64,000 bases of DNA from Clostridium fermenticellae. GTDB lineage: Bacteria > Bacillota > Clostridia > Clostridiales > Clostridiaceae. The notes under the pieces were generated by a model. It was not told where the DNA came from. It did no database searches and was given only the letters and a program-made list of their open reading frames with translations. Below are positions 16,840-27,515 of this stretch, in pieces (positions within the stretch are counted from its first letter, which is position 1; each line of letters starts with the position of its first letter). Position numbers and translations under genes: made by a program. The stretch spans positions 1,384,183 to 1,448,182 of the forward strand of contig NZ_CP032416.1 in assembly GCF_003600355.1 (NCBI RefSeq). The letters run 5' to 3'.

Positions 16840-19800
16840 TTGAACCTTAACATAAGATGTATTTAAATTTATACAACTAATTACATCTGAAATCCTTATT
16901 CCTCGTTGAACCTTAACATAAGATGTATTTAAATAAACAATTTGCATATTCTGGTATTATATCATCAAGTGTTGAACCTTAACATAAGATGTATTTAAAT
17001 GGAACATGTCTATCTCTTAATTGGTTCTGTTGTAGGTTGAACCTTAACATAAGATGTATTTAAATCATATATAAATATGACAAACCAAATATCCTTCAGG
17101 TTGAACCTTAACATAAGATGTATTTAAATGTAACTTTATTCATTTTTAATTCTAATCCATTGTAGTTGAACCTTAACATAAGATGTATTTAAATTAGGTT
17201 GTTACCCTTGCATTAAATTGAACAATATCAGTTGAACCTTAACATAAGATGTATTTAAATTATATAAAGTTCTGTCCATATGTATTTCAAAAAGGTTGAA
17301 CCTTAACATAAGATGTATTTAAATTTATCCAACTCTTGTAATTCTAAATCTATATTCTTGTTGAACCTTAACATAAGATGTATTTAAATTTATTTTGATA
17401 TAATATAATTTCATAATTATTACTTGTTGAACCTTAACATAAGATGTATTTAAATATATCTATATTTATCATCTCATTTATTTATTTTTATGTTGAACCT
17501 TAACATAAGATGTATTTAAATGAATATTTCCCATCTATTCTGAAGGTTGTGATTTGTTGAACCTTAACATAAGATGTATTTAAATATATACTTGAATTAG
17601 ATTTACGTAATGAAAATAAGTAGTTGAACCTTAACATAAGATGTATTTAAATTTCTAAACGTGATATAGATAAATTTTGGGAGTTATTGTTGAACCTTAA
17701 CATAAGATGTATTTAAATAAATATGCGAATCCACCTTTATCAACTATTTTTTTAGTTGAACCTTAACATAAGATGTATTTAAATTTTATACTTCCACATT
17801 CAGGACATATCCATTCCCTAGTTGAACCTTAACATAAGATGTATTTAAATCGAGATTAAACTAAATACTTACTGGCTCTCAGAGAAGTTGAACCTTAACA
17901 TAAGATGTATTTAAATGAAACAGGACAGGTACCGGGGGTATCAACAAATTGGTTGAACCTTAACATAAGATGTATTTAAATAGCTAGAGAAGGGCAAAAG
18001 GAAGTTATTCAGACAGCGTTGAACCTTAACATAAGATGTATTTAAATCATGATTTATATTCATATTCCTTGGCATATTTATCAGTTGAACCTTAACATAA
18101 GATGTATTTAAATCTAAATGTACAATTATTATTATTCTATAAAAAAATAAGTTGAACCTTAACATAAGATGTATTTAAATTGGTAATTATAAAGGTGGAT
18201 TAGCAGAGCATAGCTGTTGAACCTTAACATAAGATGTATTTAAATGTATTTTAACCACACTTATTTTAAAATAGAAATTAGTTGAACCTTAACATAAGAT
18301 GTATTTAAATTCATATAAATAAATGTTGTCTTTATCCTTTATGCATGTTGAACCTTAACATAAGATGTATTTAAATTGGAAGAGCAATTGGAACTGCTAA
18401 AAGAAATTTTTCGTTGAACCTTAACATAAGATGTATTTAAATTAAATTCATTTTTCGTAACTTATTTTCTCGTTTTATGTTGAACCTTAACATAAGATGT
18501 ATTTAAATATAGATTGCTTAATATTATAACTACTAGTGATAAACGTTGAACCTTAACATAAGATGTATTTAAATACCATAGGAAAGGAAATGTTCATAAA
18601 ATTAAAATTTAGTTGAACCTTAACATAAGATGTATTTAAATGTAGACAGTAAGGAATTTAAGACAGGTCTAAAGGAAGTTGAACCTTAACATAAGATGTA
18701 TTTAAATATTCCGCAACATATGTTAATTGCAGTGTTTAAAGGTGTTGAACCTTAACATAAGATGTATTTAAATATAATTTTTATTTCTCCATTATATCCA
18801 CACTTTTGAGTTGAACCTTAACATAAGATGTATTTAAATTATTAGCACCTTTTAAAATTAATAGTATAAAACTTGGGTTGAACCTTAACATAAGATGTAT
18901 TTAAATTAAATATACTTAATCGTTTCCTGCTAACTTCATTCGTTGAACCTTAACATAAGATGTATTTAAATTGTATCTCTCTCTTTTTTTATTAAATATA
19001 AATACATGTTGAACCTTAACATAAGATGTATTTAAATGAAGTCTCCGATTCAAAAGTCGGAGAGGGTACGACGTTGAACCTTAACATAAGATGTATTTAA
19101 ATGTAACATATCTCTTAGTTCCGTCTTTGGCATCATAAGTTGAACCTTAACATAAGATGTATTTAAATACATTACTTATAATTAAACTAATAATTCCTAA
19201 AGCGTTGAACCTTAACATAAGATGTATTTAAATGCAATAAAATTAATTATATATGTAATCACTTATTTGTTGAACCTTAACATAAGATGTATTTAAATCA
19301 TTGTTTAACGTCGCCCCAACATACATTAGTTAAAGTTGAACCTTAACATAAGATGTATTTAAATAATTATTACAGCAGTTGCAAGTTCGCAATATGGAGG
19401 TTGAACCTTAACATAAGATGTATTTAAATTCATTAATTATTTTCTTTCTGACTAATTCTCGTTTCGTTGAACCTTAACATAAGATGTATTTAAATTTGTT
19501 ATCTATTAAAGCATATCCCTTAATTTTTCCTGTTGAACCTTAACATAAGATGTATTTAAATGGAACAAATCTTTTAGCTGTACATTTAGCTGCTAAGTTG
19601 AACCTTAACATAAGATGTATTTAAATTCATTAATGTTATATGTAATGTGTACAAGATTTTTTCGTTGAACCTTAACATAAGATGTATTTAAATATCATAA
19701 CACCATTTATAACTGTTCCATTCTGTAGCGTTGAACCTTAACATAAGATGTATTTAAATTCTTTATGATTTATTTGATAATTATTTTTAATTTTAGTTGA

Positions 19801-22800
19801 ACCTTAACATAAGATGTATTTAAATGTTTTTTGACAATCTGAATAACTAGAAGTGTAATAAGTTGAACCTTAACATAAGATGTATTTAAATATGTCTATA
19901 TCTACCCATGTATTAGTATTTGGTAAGTTGAACCTTAACATAAGATGTATTTAAATGGAGCAAATTGTTTATGTTTATTTTGTTTAGGGGTTGTTGAACC
20001 TTAACATAAGATGTATTTAAATGACTTTCCTTACTATGGTGATGATAACTTAGATAAAGTTGAACCTTAACATAAGATGTATTTAAATCATTTCATTTTA
20101 GATCTCTTATATAGTGCATCTGGTTGAACCTTAACATAAGATGTATTTAAATAGGTAGTAGAAGCAATATTTAAAGGAATTTTAGCGGGTTGAACCTTAA
20201 CATAAGATGTATTTAAATAATAATTTGCATAAAACAAAAGGTACTCCGGCAGGTTGAACCTTAACATAAGATGTATTTAAATTGCAAGGTTTTAACAGAT
20301 ATGCCGCTTAATTGGGCGTTGAACCTTAACATAAGATGTATTTAAATATACATAAGTAAAGATAAAATGAACTTTGGAGTACAGTTGAACCTTAACATAA
20401 GATGTATTTAAATGAAATAATACACAAAAGATTACAAATAAGTCCAATAACGTTGAACCTTAACATAAGATGTATTTAAATCTAAAAAAGATTCAAAAAC
20501 ATTAACAGAAAGAATTTGTTGAACCTTAACATAAGATGTATTTAAATTTAAAGGCTTTAACCTTGTTTGTTAAATTCTTTATCGTTGAACCTTAACATAA
20601 GATGTATTTAAATAGATGCAAAAGCTGATAATATTGAAGATATAATAGCGTTGAACCTTAACATAAGATGTATTTAAATTAATGGAGCAGCTATGGTAAT
20701 TGCAAGAAGAAGTTGTTGAACCTTAACATAAGATGTATTTAAATCCTGTCAAGCCTACTGTTACTTTGTCTGTCCTATACGTTGAACCTTAACATAAGAT
20801 GTATTTAAATATCGTTAGTCCTAAATACTCCCGGGCTTGGTTATATGTTGAACCTTAACATAAGATGTATTTAAATCATACTTAGAAACGCCATCATCTT
20901 TGTAATTGAAGTGTTGAACCTTAACATAAGATGTATTTAAATAACTCTTTATCTGTTAAGTTAATGTTTGCATTTTTGTTGAACCTTAACATAAGATGTA
21001 TTTAAATTCCTTAATACTATTATCTAAAATACTTTCTTCATATGTTGAACCTTAACATAAGATGTATTTAAATGATGTGGATGAATTTGAACCAAATACA
21101 ATATATAGGTTGAACCTTAACATAAGATGTATTTAAATGGAATGAAGAAGTGCTTAAGAACAACTTAAGCACGTTGAACCTTAACATAAGATGTATTTAA
21201 ATGGTTCTTTAGCCCTATATTCAGCCTCCCTTTTAGCGTTGAACCTTAACATAAGATGTATTTAAATGTAGTATACATAGAAAGTGAGCGATACCAATGG
21301 ATGTTGAACCTTAACATAAGATGTATTTAAATAAGTGTAGAGATAGAATTAAGATTGGATATTCTGCGTTGAACCTTAACATAAGATGTATTTAAATAGC
21401 GAAAATAATATTTATCGATTATGAGGCAGAACGTTGAACCTTAACATAAGATGTATTTAAATGGATTTGAATCATTGTACTTTTCTTTTAAATATCTTGT
21501 TGAACCTTAACATAAGATGTATTTAAATGTAATCCACAATACAAAATTATCTTTATTACTATTTTGTTGAACCTTAACATAAGATGTATTTAAATCTCCT
21601 TAATTACATGTCTGGATACTACAAGTATAAGTTGAACCTTAACATAAGATGTATTTAAATTGAATAGACCATTTGAAGAATATGAAAAGAAAGATAGTTG
21701 AACCTTAACATAAGATGTATTTAAATGTTGTTGTTGAATTTGTACTTTCTGACATTCTATCTGTTGAACCTTAACATAAGATGTATTTAAATAATTTGCC
21801 ACAAGAACTCCTACAGCCTGCAGACCAGTTGAACCTTAACATAAGATGTATTTAAATTGCATGTATTGCAACTGTCTGTATTTTTGATATGTAGTTGAAC
21901 CTTAACATAAGATGTATTTAAATTCCTCTTATTTATTTTATATTTCTTTTTATAACTTCGGTTGAACCTTAACATAAGATGTATTTAAATTAAAAAGAGT
22001 AATTAATTTCGTTAAATTTTAGCGAAGTTGAACCTTAACATAAGATGTATTTAAATCCGTCTTGGATCTGGCTGGTTATTTTCAGTATGTTGTTGAACCT
22101 TAACATAAGATGTATTTAAATAATTTGAGGATGGTAAGTTTTATGTACCTGAGTTTGTTGAACCTTAACATAAGATGTATTTAAATTCGGATACCTCTGT
22201 GACACTCTCTAAATTGTCCATTGTTGAACCTTAACATAAGATGTATTTAAATCTAACAAGAATACTAATATATCCATTAACGTTAGTTGTTGAACCTTAA
22301 CATAAGATGTATTTAAATATATATTTACTAAGTCCAACATTATTTCTATACTTAGTTGAACCTTAACATAAGATGTATTTAAATGCATTGTTATATAGAA
22401 AAGTTTTAGATACACCACTTAGTTGAACCTTAACATAAGATGTATTTAAATGAAAATTCCATAAAACATTATGGAAGATATGAAGAGTTGAACCTTAACA
22501 TAAGATGTATTTAAATACATATCAAAATTGTAAGTAAACTTTTGCCTTTGAAGTTGAACCTTAACATAAGATGTATTTAAATGTATTTGCTTGTTGATTC
22601 TGTTCAGTTTCTTCAACGTTGAACCTTAACATAAGATGTATTTAAATTGAAAGAATGACTAATTATTATATTCTAAGTTTAAAAGTTGAACCTTAACATA
22701 AGATGTATTTAAATAGTCGACTTGATGGGAGATTTGGTTAAATCTTTAAGTTGAACCTTAACATAAGATGTATTTAAATCAAATATATGACTATATGTAC

Positions 22801-23057
22801 AAGAAAGGCATGGGAGTTGAACCTTAACATAAGATGTATTTAAATCCGTTTATACCCTTTATAACATAATCTCCAATACGTTGAACCTTAACATAAGATG
22901 TATTTAAATTATGAATTTTCCTTGATGTTTGGATAGTCATTTATGTTGAACCTTAACATAAGATGTATTTAAATTATTGACACATTAATATTTTCTTACC
23001 ATGTATATTTGTTGAACTGGATCTAAGTCAATAAAGTAGACACAAAATATCGAATAT

Positions 23058-23876
23058 TTAAGCAGATTTTTTGCAATTATCCTCACATTGTTGAGGGGTA
23101 ATATATCCTATAGAGCCATGGATTCTAATCCTGTTATACCATGATTCTATGTATTGAAATACAGCTAATTTTGCAGAATTATAATCGCAGTATTTAACAA
23201 GATTTACCTCTTCTTTCTTTAATGAAGCATGGAATGACTCAATGCAGGCATTGTCATAAGGGCAACCCTTGGCACTGAAAGAGTGAGTTATTAAATGAGT
23301 ATCTAGAAGATAATTTTCAAATTCACAGCTTGTATATTGAGTTCCAAGATCACTGTGGAGAACCAGTGGTTCAACCGGTTTCTGTAGATTAAGAGCATTG
23401 TCAACTGCATTTACAGCAAGTTTAGAATCCATAGATTTTGAGAAACTATAACCGATTATTTTTCTGCTGTAGAGATCCATGACGGATGCAAGATAACACC
23501 AGCCGTCTTTTATAGTGTGTATATATGTTATATCGGTACACCATTTTTGATTTATTCTACTGGTATTAAAATCTCTTTTAAGGATATTTTCCTTTTCTTC
23601 AACCTTATATTTTGAAGGAAAAGGTCTAAATCTTTTACAGACAATAGACTTTATACCTAACTTTTTCATAAGCCTCTGGGTTCTTTTAAGACTTATATTT
23701 ATATTGATCCGTTTTAATTTATAGTTTATTTTTATTGCCCCATAGCGTTTTTTACTATCGTTATAAATCTTCATAATACAAGCTTGAATCTGTTTATTCT
23801 CAATGCTTCGCATACTCTGCTTTCTTATTAAACTTTTATAGAAAGAACTTCTTGGAATATTGAAGATATTGCACAT
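23058..23876 (-). CDS. IS3-family transposase OrfB (DDE integrase core)
   Basis: The frame carries the rve integrase core. The catalytic triad is readable as the Asp in WCTDITYI, the Asp in VLHSDLGTQY and the Glu in NACIESFHASLKKEE, with the HTH_21 segment KRYGAIKINYKLKR before it. The listed start, ATG for MCNIFN, is only the first in-frame ATG; the reading frame is open up to the A7G slippery site in orfA near 23957, so the active product should be the frameshifted OrfAB fusion. No lesion was seen. It reads opposite to the CRISPR array it interrupts. Confidence 0.93.
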   Translation of the reverse strand: MCNIFNIPRSSFYKSLIRKQSMRSIENKQIQACIMKIYNDSKKRYGAIKINYKLKRININISLKRTQRLMKKLGIKSIVCKRFRPFPSKYKVEEKENILKRDFNTSRINQKWCTDITYIHTIKDGWCYLASVMDLYSRKIIGYSFSKSMDSKLAVNAVDNALNLQKPVEPLVLHSDLGTQYTSCEFENYLLDTHLITHSFSAKGCPYDNACIESFHASLKKEEVNLVKYCDYNSAKLAVFQYIESWYNRIRIHGSIGYITPQQCEDNCKKSA

Positions 23877-23929
23877 TAATTTAATACTATAGTTATCTTT
23901 ATTGTATTTAATAAAATTGTATACTGTAT

Positions 23930-24205
23930 CTAATTTTTCTTTGCAAATATGGCCATAGCTTTTTTTAATATCTCATTCTCCTCTTCTAACTTTGCCATTT
24001 TCTTGATTAAGTTTTGATACTCAGCTGTTGTAATAGTTTTATTTTTATCTATCTGTATTGGTGCTGCCTTTTTAATCCATAATTTTATTGTTGATTTAGA
24101 TGCGCCATATTCGCTGTTTAATTCACTCAGGGTTTTACCCGAATTATAAAGTTCAACTATTGTATTTTTGAAATCCTCTGTATATCTCTTAGATCTATTT
24201 GACAC
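23930..24205 (-). CDS. IS3-family transposase OrfA (helix-turn-helix)
   Basis: OrfA is 91 residues: an N-terminal helix-turn-helix (RYTEDFKNTIVELYNSGKT, SELNSEYGASKSTIKLW) that binds the IS ends, then a leucine-zipper-like tail (LEEENEILKKAMAIF). Near its 3' end the sequence TTAAAAAAAGCT provides a run of seven A and a G. This is a standard -1 slippery site: slipping back one base after the two AAA codons continues as SYGHICKEKLDTVYNF into the OrfB frame, giving the OrfAB fusion transposase. On its own OrfA normally acts as a regulator of transposition. Confidence 0.92.
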   Translation of the reverse strand: MSNRSKRYTEDFKNTIVELYNSGKTLSELNSEYGASKSTIKLWIKKAAPIQIDKNKTITTAEYQNLIKKMAKLEEENEILKKAMAIFAKKN

Positions 24206-24426
24206 TGTGTAGACACTCCTTTTCTTTTATTTTATATTGTTCGAATTTTTGTGTCTACATTTTTATACTAGCACCAAACCTTAACATAAGATGTATTTAA
24301 ATATATTTGGGCTTTCTAAGTTAATGGATAGAAATCACTTAAGAAACATGAGATAATCTTCTAAACTAAGTTTATTTTCAAATTTTTCAAATTAAGTTGA
24401 AAAACTTTAATAATAGGAGATTTCAA

Positions 24427-24790
24427 ATGAATATACAAAAAATAACTCAAGATTACAGAATGAATAAATGGATTAAAATTATACGTGAATGCAAAAGCAG
24501 TGGAGAAACAGTATCCTCATGGTGCAGAAATAATGAAATTAATATAAACACTTATTATTGGTCAAGAAAAATCCGAGCTGCTGCATGTTAGGCCATTCTT
24601 ATGGAAAATTCAAATGGATAAATTGTACCTTTAGATTTGACAGTTATATCATCTACAGCTTCTTCAAATACAGCTTATGTTTCTTTAGAAACATCTCAAG
24701 CTGATATTAGGATCTACAGTATTAGAGATTCATAATGGTGCTTTGGAAAGCTTAATTGAAAATGAAAGGTACTTAAAAAATGATAGGTGA
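24427..24790 (+). pseudogene. IS66-family TnpA remnant
   Basis: The first part (MNIQKITQDYRMNKWIKI, SGETVSSWCRNNEININTYYWSRKI) matches the small IS66 accessory protein TnpA and is stopped by a TAG after RAAAC. Further on, in another frame, STVLEIHNGALESLIENERY is the normal C-terminal end of the same protein. The gene is therefore broken by at least one frameshift and a stop. It lies 125 bases beyond the end of CRISPR array 1. Confidence 0.8.
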
Positions 24791-25027
24791 TATTTCTAAA
24801 GCAGAAAAAATTGGCTATTTAACGGAAGCCCAAGAGGAGCAGAAGTTAGCACAGTAGTTTATAGTATAATTGAAACTGCCAGAGCTAATAATCTTGAACC
24901 ATATACTTACCCTGAGTTTTTATTTAAAAACCTTCTAAGAGTTCAATTTGAAGCACATCCTGAATTTTTGGAAGAATATCTGCCATGGGATTCATGGGTT
25001 CAAACTTCGTATAAAAATAACAGATAA
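24791..25027 (+). pseudogene. IS66-family transposase (TnpC) C-terminal remnant
   Basis: From about 24815 the frame reads LFNGSPRGAEVSTVVYSIIE and continues through PYTYPEFLFKNLLRVQF to EEYLPWDSWVQ and a stop. This is the C-terminus of the large IS66 transposase. The TnpB gene and most of TnpC are gone, and the join with the TnpA remnant shows a deletion. A hairpin terminator follows directly. Confidence 0.8.
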
Positions 25028-25032
25028 GAAAT

Positions 25033-25066
25033 ACGGTCATTTTCATAAATGACCGTTTATTTTTGT
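25033..25066 (+). terminator. Terminator of the IS66 remnant
   Basis: ACGGTCATTTT and AATGACCGT form a GC-containing stem with a short loop, followed by TTATTTTTG. Confidence 0.75.
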
Positions 25067-25270
25067 TTATATACACCAGTTGATTTATCGCTTACGTTGT
25101 AAATTACAAAGTTTGCTTTTCAATTTACAAAATGGCGTCTTATATTACTATTGAGTAAGAAATCAGAATACTTGTATAAAGTTTGTAATTATATATTGCT
25201 AAATGTAATATATAATTGACATTAAGAAATATATAACATACAATAGTGGTGTTAAGGAAGGAGAATTTTT

Positions 25271-25471
25271 GTGAAAAATAAGAAACTAAAAATTGCTAGG
25301 ATTGAGTGTGACATGAACCAAGAGGATTTGGCTAATATTGTTGGTGTTACACGGCAAACAATAGGCTTGATAGAATCAGGCAACTATAATCCGACATTGA
25401 AACTTTGCATTGCAATATGCAAAGCTTTAAACAAAAATCTAAATGATTTATTTTGGGAGGAAACAGAATGA
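25271..25471 (+). CDS. Small XRE-family transcriptional regulator
   Basis: This 66-residue protein is a single Cro/C1-type helix-turn-helix: NQEDLANIVGVTRQTIGLIESGNYNPTLKLC covers the recognition region in two pieces. It matches the YozG-like group of short clostridial regulators. The start is a GTG with AAGGAAGGAG ahead. Its stop codon overlaps the ATG of the next gene (ATGA), so the two are translationally coupled. The pair looks like a regulator with a membrane partner, seen widely in Firmicutes; a toxin-antitoxin role is not supported by anything visible. Confidence 0.85.
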   Translation: MKNKKLKIARIECDMNQEDLANIVGVTRQTIGLIESGNYNPTLKLCIAICKALNKNLNDLFWEETE

Positions 25472-25953
25472 AAAGCAAAAAAATCAAAGATGAACGTGTC
25501 TTACAATTAAACAACAAAATTCAAAGTGAAGCATACTCTATAGTGATATTCATTGCATTTGTTTCTATGTTTACTAAATCGTTTGTATTGGATATGTCTT
25601 TTGCAAAGTATGCAATTGAATTTAGTATTGTAGTTATATCTCTAGCCTATGTTGTAATTAGAAGTATGTTTCTAGGACATAACTTAGTGAACACGTCAAA
25701 AGTTAGTAAAAGATTAACGATATTTACTATTTTTATTTCAAGCCTTATCATAACCACAATTAATGGAATTAGAAACTATGTACTATATGGAAATAAGTAT
25801 ATAGGAATATTTGACAGGTATTTTATTGCAGTAATAGTTATTACCTTTATTTCAGCTTTCATCTTTAGCTTCATATTATTTTCACTTCTATACTGGTTTA
25901 ATGAGAGAGGTCAGCGAATAATTGAAAAGAAACTTAAAGAAGATGATGATTGA
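25468..25953 (+). CDS. Four-helix membrane protein of unknown function (DUF6773-like)
   Basis: About 161 residues with four hydrophobic segments near residues 22-40, 47-65, 82-100 and 123-145, and charged ends, including the tail IEKKLKEDDD. The ATG at 25468 is preferred over the longer open frame because GGGAGGAAAC precedes it and it overlaps the regulator's stop. Small membrane proteins encoded directly after a short XRE regulator are common in clostridia, and their function is not established. I recognise the family resemblance only, so the family name is tentative. Confidence 0.7.
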   Translation: MKSKKIKDERVLQLNNKIQSEAYSIVIFIAFVSMFTKSFVLDMSFAKYAIEFSIVVISLAYVVIRSMFLGHNLVNTSKVSKRLTIFTIFISSLIITTINGIRNYVLYGNKYIGIFDRYFIAVIVITFISAFIFSFILFSLLYWFNERGQRIIEKKLKEDDD

Positions 25954-26055
25954 TTTATTAATTAATCATATTTTTGTATTATAGAATGTGCTGGAGGAAC
26001 TATGCAAAAAATGACAAATAAATATTTCTATTATCAAAGATCCAGATGCTAAAGA

Positions 26056-26109
26056 TATAGAACCGATAGCACATAGGCAATAAATGTAATTATCGGCTCT
26101 ATTTTTATA
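26056..26109. terminator. Hairpin with T-tract between membrane-protein gene and dapB
   Basis: AGAACCGATA pairs with TATCGGCTCT across a 25-base loop and is followed by ATTTTTATAT. It would end transcripts coming from the left. The 100 bases on either side hold no further gene that I can support. Confidence 0.55.
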
Positions 26110-26177
26110 TAAGCCTTATTGCTTGGATAAAAATAACATGCAAGGAGTTCAATAAATTAAAGATAGGCAAAAAATCA

Positions 26178-26975
26178 CTATAAACCTAGTACCTCTTTAA
26201 TTGTATAAAGCCCTGGTGCTTTCCCTTCCAAAAACAATGCAGCTTTACACGCTCCATTTGCAAAGCACTCCCAGTTATGTGCATGATGAGTAATCTCAAG
26301 TCTTTCTCCCATGAGACCAAACATAACTGTATGGCTGCTAGATATGTCTCCGGCCCTTAAAGAATGATAGCCTATAGTTCCTTCTTTTCTCGCACCTTCT
26401 CCATTTCTTCCAAATACGGCTATATCATCTAGATTTTTTCCTAAGGATTTTGCTATAATTTCTCCCATTTCTTTAGAAGTTCCACTAGGTGCATCTTTTT
26501 TATATCTATCGTGCATTTCTATTATCTCTATATCAGACATATTTCCTATAGTCTCTGCTGAAATTTTTAAAAGTTTATATATAAGATTTACTACCATAGA
26601 TGTATTGGCCGCACAAATCACAGGAATATTTTTTGAAATTTCTATAATTCTATTATGCTGTTTTTCAGAAAATCCAGTAGTACCACAAACCACTGCTTTT
26701 TTGTACTTCAATGCTTTTTCCATTATATCCATAGAAGATTCTGGTGTAGTATAATCGATAATTACATCAGTTTTATTTATAATACTTTGTAAATCGTCCA
26801 CTACAATTGCTCCTGTCTCAACTCCTATGCCTGAAGCCAATCCTACATCTTTTCCTATATAATCTCTTCCATTTGGTGCCAAAGCTCCCACGATATTTAA
26901 TTCATTCATTTCATTTGCTATTTTTACAATAAGCTTACCCATCTTACCTTTTGGCCCTGATATGATTACATTCAT
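26178..26975 (-). CDS. dapB: 4-hydroxy-tetrahydrodipicolinate reductase
   Basis: DapB performs the NAD(P)H reduction step of lysine and diaminopimelate synthesis. The 265-residue protein has the N-terminal nucleotide-binding start MNVIISGPKGKMGKLI and the catalytic and substrate block EMHDRYKKDAPSGTS, in which His and Lys of the family motif are present. VVCGTTGFSE and the C-terminal HHAHNWECFANGA also match. It stands alone, away from dapA or lysC, with accessory genes on both sides, so it may be an extra copy or a displaced one. A TATAAT box on the minus strand lies about 45 bases upstream. Confidence 0.92.
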   Translation of the reverse strand: MNVIISGPKGKMGKLIVKIANEMNELNIVGALAPNGRDYIGKDVGLASGIGVETGAIVVDDLQSIINKTDVIIDYTTPESSMDIMEKALKYKKAVVCGTTGFSEKQHNRIIEISKNIPVICAANTSMVVNLIYKLLKISAETIGNMSDIEIIEMHDRYKKDAPSGTSKEMGEIIAKSLGKNLDDIAVFGRNGEGARKEGTIGYHSLRAGDISSSHTVMFGLMGERLEITHHAHNWECFANGACKAALFLEGKAPGLYTIKEVLGL

Positions 26976-26989
26976 AAACTTACCTGATT

Positions 26990-27043
26990 AAGACATATAA
27001 AAACAATTCATTAGTGTATTATAACTGTTTTTATCATATGTCT
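26990..27043 (-). promoter_or_regulatory. dapB upstream region with TATAAT box inside an imperfect inverted repeat
   Basis: On the minus strand a TATAAT (27018-27023) lies between arms AGACATATAAAAACA and its near complement TGTTTTTATCATATGTCT. The arrangement suggests a promoter overlapped by an operator or a 5'-UTR hairpin. The rest of 27044-27377 is AT-rich and I see nothing in it. Confidence 0.4.
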
Positions 27044-27377
27044 AAAATCAGTTTTCACCCACCTTTCCCTAAATAATTAATAATTTTTCAAAAAGTCTAG
27101 TTATATTTTAAAATTGCATACCTATAGAATTAAGTCTTTATTCAATTAAATCTGATTTTGTAAATAAGATTATACAATTTTATAGAGTAATTAGCATTGT
27201 AAAACTAATTTAACATATAATTTAATATAATTCTACATCATATTTTACTAGGGCTATAAATAATCAAATTCCATTTTCCATATCTAAAAAATTGAAAGTT
27301 CAGATATGTCAATAAGAGATACTATTCGTTTACTATGAAGTGAAAAATTATTCATGAGTACAGGATATTGTGTAAAA

Positions 27378-27515
27378 TGATATAATTTATTTATTAGTAA
27401 TTTTTATAGAAGGTGAAGTCATGAAGATATTTTTACGTATGCATTCAAGAAATCGCTTATCCTCTGTGCAACTATAAACTATAAAATTATTACCGTACAG
27501 AGGAGTGTATATTAA
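27378..27515 (+). promoter_or_regulatory. Extended -10 promoter and attenuator-like leader of the metallo-hydrolase gene
   Basis: TGATATAAT at 27378-27386 is an extended -10 element. After it come a ribosome binding site (AAGGTG), an 18-codon reading frame, and a 9-bp stem formed by CCTCTGTGC (27461-27469) and GTACAGAGG (27495-27503, one G-U pair). The right arm contains part of the AGGAG Shine-Dalgarno of the following gene, so folding should hide its start. The left arm lies within the last codons of the short frame. Confidence 0.5.
27421..27477 (+). CDS. Putative 18-residue leader peptide
   Basis: The frame encodes MKIFLRMHSRNRLSSVQL and stops 38 bases before the metallo-hydrolase ATG. 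It has its own AAGGTG site five bases ahead of the ATG. A ribosome paused on its last codons would cover the left arm of the downstream hairpin and free the Shine-Dalgarno of the main gene, the way erm and cat leader peptides work. Whether it is translated is not known. Confidence 0.45.
   Translation: MKIFLRMHSRNRLSSVQL

Larger units (their letters stand above)
23018..24276 (-). mobile_element. IS3-family insertion sequence (IS150-like) in the last repeat of array 1
   Basis: The 1259-bp element has ends TGGATCTAAGTCAATAAAGT and, on the other strand, TGGTGCTAGTATAAAAATGT, both followed by the matching AGACACAAAA. It starts TGG and ends CCA. The repeat GTTGAACCTT is split into GTTGAAC and AACCTT, so the target duplication is AAC (23015-23017 and 24277-24279), the 3 bp usual for this group. 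Two overlapping frames encode OrfA and OrfB. All parts look intact, so the insertion seems recent. Confidence 0.95.
16840..24302 (+). CRISPR. CRISPR array 1, 94 intact repeats plus one split by an IS
   Basis: Counting by hand gives 94 intact 30-nt repeats from 16840 (within one base) to 22974 and a 95th interrupted by the insertion at 23018-24276. The repeat begins GTTGAACCTTAACATAAG and ends ATGTATTTAAAT, and every copy I read was identical. Spacers are about 35-37 nt. This differs from array 2 at two repeat positions (T for A after GTTGAACC, A for G in CATAAG). The leader is on the left. The type I-B operon 8 kb downstream is the likely source of adaptation and interference proteins. No spacer was matched to a target, as that needs a database. 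Confidence 0.98.

Noticed and set aside
17941-22418. Open frames across array 1 with repeated LNTSYVKVQ peptides
   Set aside because: They are translations of CRISPR repeats and spacers on the antisense strand, not genes.
24393-24425. Isolated repeat-like GTTGAAAAACTTTAATAATAGGAG near the end of array 1
   Set aside because: Only the first six bases agree with the repeat; the remainder is the ribosome site region of the IS66 remnant.
25271-25953. XRE regulator plus small membrane protein as a toxin-antitoxin pair
   Set aside because: The overlap and sizes would fit, but the membrane protein has four helices and resembles common regulator-partner proteins; nothing points to toxicity.
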